Shown piece by piece: positions 5,444-6,141 of a DNA stretch of 6,141 bases (position 1 is the stretch's first letter; each line of letters begins with the position of its first letter). Location: positions 1 through 6,141 of the forward strand of contig JAPLBU010000009.1 of assembly GCA_026392575.1 (NCBI GenBank), given 5' to 3'. A program made the translations under genes and the position numbers. Below the pieces are notes generated by a model. That model had not been told where the DNA came from. It did not search any database and was given only the letters and a program-made list of their open reading frames with translations. Origin of the DNA: Actinomycetota bacterium (GTDB lineage: Bacteria > Actinomycetota > Actinomycetes > S36-B12).

Positions 5444-6141
5444 CGATCACGAGTCCGGCAAACCCAACCAGCCCAACGGCTAGTGCCGCCACCGACATGG
5501 ACGCATCATCAGTACTGGCCGGCGCGGCGTCCGCGGATGGCTCGCGGCTGGGCATGGCCGTGGCAGCAGGGCTCGGACTTGCAGCGGGCGTAAGTGCATT
5601 CGTGCCCGTAACCGGTAGTTCGACGCGCAGCAACCGATCGTCCCGCTCCCCCGCGACCAGTAGCGCGCTGCCGTCAGGCGTCCATGTCATCGCCTCGCCC
5701 TGCAGTTGAAGTGGCAGGTATACCGTCTGCGCATCACTGCCCGGCGGCAGTCCGACGAAGGTCACCGCATCGACGTAGTCGCGCAGCGCGTACCCGCTGC
5801 CGTCCGGTCGCACCGATCCGTCGGTGACGAACGCACCCTCTCGCCGAACGGGCTTCGCGATGTTGACCTGGTCCGACAGCAGCCGGTCCGGCAGCGCGTA
5901 GAGCCGCCCACGTGCAGACTGCTTCGTCACCACCCACACCCGCAGCGAGTTCGGGTCGCTGAGGATCGCCTCGGCATTGTGCGGCCGATCGGAGTACGTG
6001 AAGCGATAGGTGCGCGAGGTGAGCGTGCGATCGAGCAGCGCCTTGGGCTCGCGCACCCGATGCAGTCGCACCTCAGACCACGAGTCGACGTTGTCGCCGA
6101 TGTCCGCGACCCACAGGATCGGGCGGCCCTTGCGATCGCGA
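5394..6141 (-). CDS. Probable surface beta-propeller protein with C-terminal membrane anchor (5' end outside window)
   Basis: The frame is open from the right window edge to a TGA at 5394-5396, giving 248 residues of a longer protein; in-frame GTG at 6071 is probably internal, since similarity-like sequence continues upstream of it. Residue numbers here count from the window edge. The segment begins with LWVADIGDN (9-17), then HRVREP (27-32), HNAEAIL (54-60) and VWVVTK, a pattern I recognise from uncharacterised actinobacterial secreted propeller-like proteins. EAMTWTPDG and LLVAGE look like a further blade. A Pro/Ala/Ser/Thr-rich linker follows (about 184-213), then one hydrophobic helix (215-237), RRRR (238-241) and a short tail. 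This predicts an extracellular domain held by a single C-terminal anchor; a signal peptide should lie outside the window. The function is unknown, and ligand binding or hydrolysis cannot be assigned. Its last 50 bp overlap the MFS gene convergently. Confidence 0.75.
   Translation of the reverse strand, partial: RDRKGRPILWVADIGDNVDSWSEVRLHRVREPKALLDRTLTSRTYRFTYSDRPHNAEAILSDPNSLRVWVVTKQSARGRLYALPDRLLSDQVNIAKPVRREGAFVTDGSVRPDGSGYALRDYVDAVTFVGLPPGSDAQTVYLPLQLQGEAMTWTPDGSALLVAGERDDRLLRVELPVTGTNALTPAASPSPAATAMPSREPSADAAPASTDDASMSVAALAVGLVGFAGLVIAIAEVRRRRAPAAPRG

Noticed and set aside
5604..5618. LPVTG sequence in the surface protein, resembling a sortase LPXTG signal
   Set aside because: It lies about 36 residues before the hydrophobic helix and appears to be part of a propeller strand. 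A sorting signal normally sits directly before the hydrophobic segment, so this is probably coincidental.

Overview
The window is about 6.1 kb of very GC-rich, tightly packed bacterial chromosome. GTG starts on several genes, strong third-position GC bias (long spurious reading frames on the opposite strands) and the protein families point to an Actinomycetota genome. The gene set pdxH, a CitA-type second citrate synthase and an actinobacterial/mycobacterial-type serC supports this. A Nocardioides-like or other propionibacterial relative is possible, but the genus cannot be fixed from the sequence. I see no RNA genes, insertion sequences, phage genes or CRISPR arrays.

Layout. Left arm, minus strand: pdxH (1174-1863) reads towards a major facilitator exporter whose 3' end is cut off by the window edge (1-1035). 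The 138 bp between them hold a G-quadruplex-forming run, a short hairpin and a TTCGCGA repeat pair. Right arm, plus strand, divergent from pdxH across a 73 bp spacer: the citrate synthase gene (1937-3064), then 40 bp, then serC (3105-4238), whose TGA overlaps the GTG of a second, unrelated MFS transporter (4235-5443). These three look like one operon. Far right, minus strand: the C-terminal part of a probable beta-propeller surface protein with a C-terminal membrane anchor (5394-6141). Its 3' end overlaps the MFS gene by 50 bp, tail to tail.

How the genes fit together. PdxH makes pyridoxal 5'-phosphate, the cofactor of the aminotransferase SerC, so the divergent pair places cofactor supply beside a cofactor user. 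Citrate synthase consumes acetyl-CoA and oxaloacetate at the entry to the TCA cycle; SerC diverts the glycolytic intermediate 3-phosphoglycerate to serine. The translationally coupled MFS gene may export or import something tied to this metabolism, but its substrate cannot be read from sequence. This is mostly core metabolism with two transporters, not an obvious new system. The points most worth checking are a glutamate at the catalytic aspartate position of the citrate synthase, the G-quadruplex motif just after pdxH, and the hairpin enclosing the pdxH ribosome binding site.
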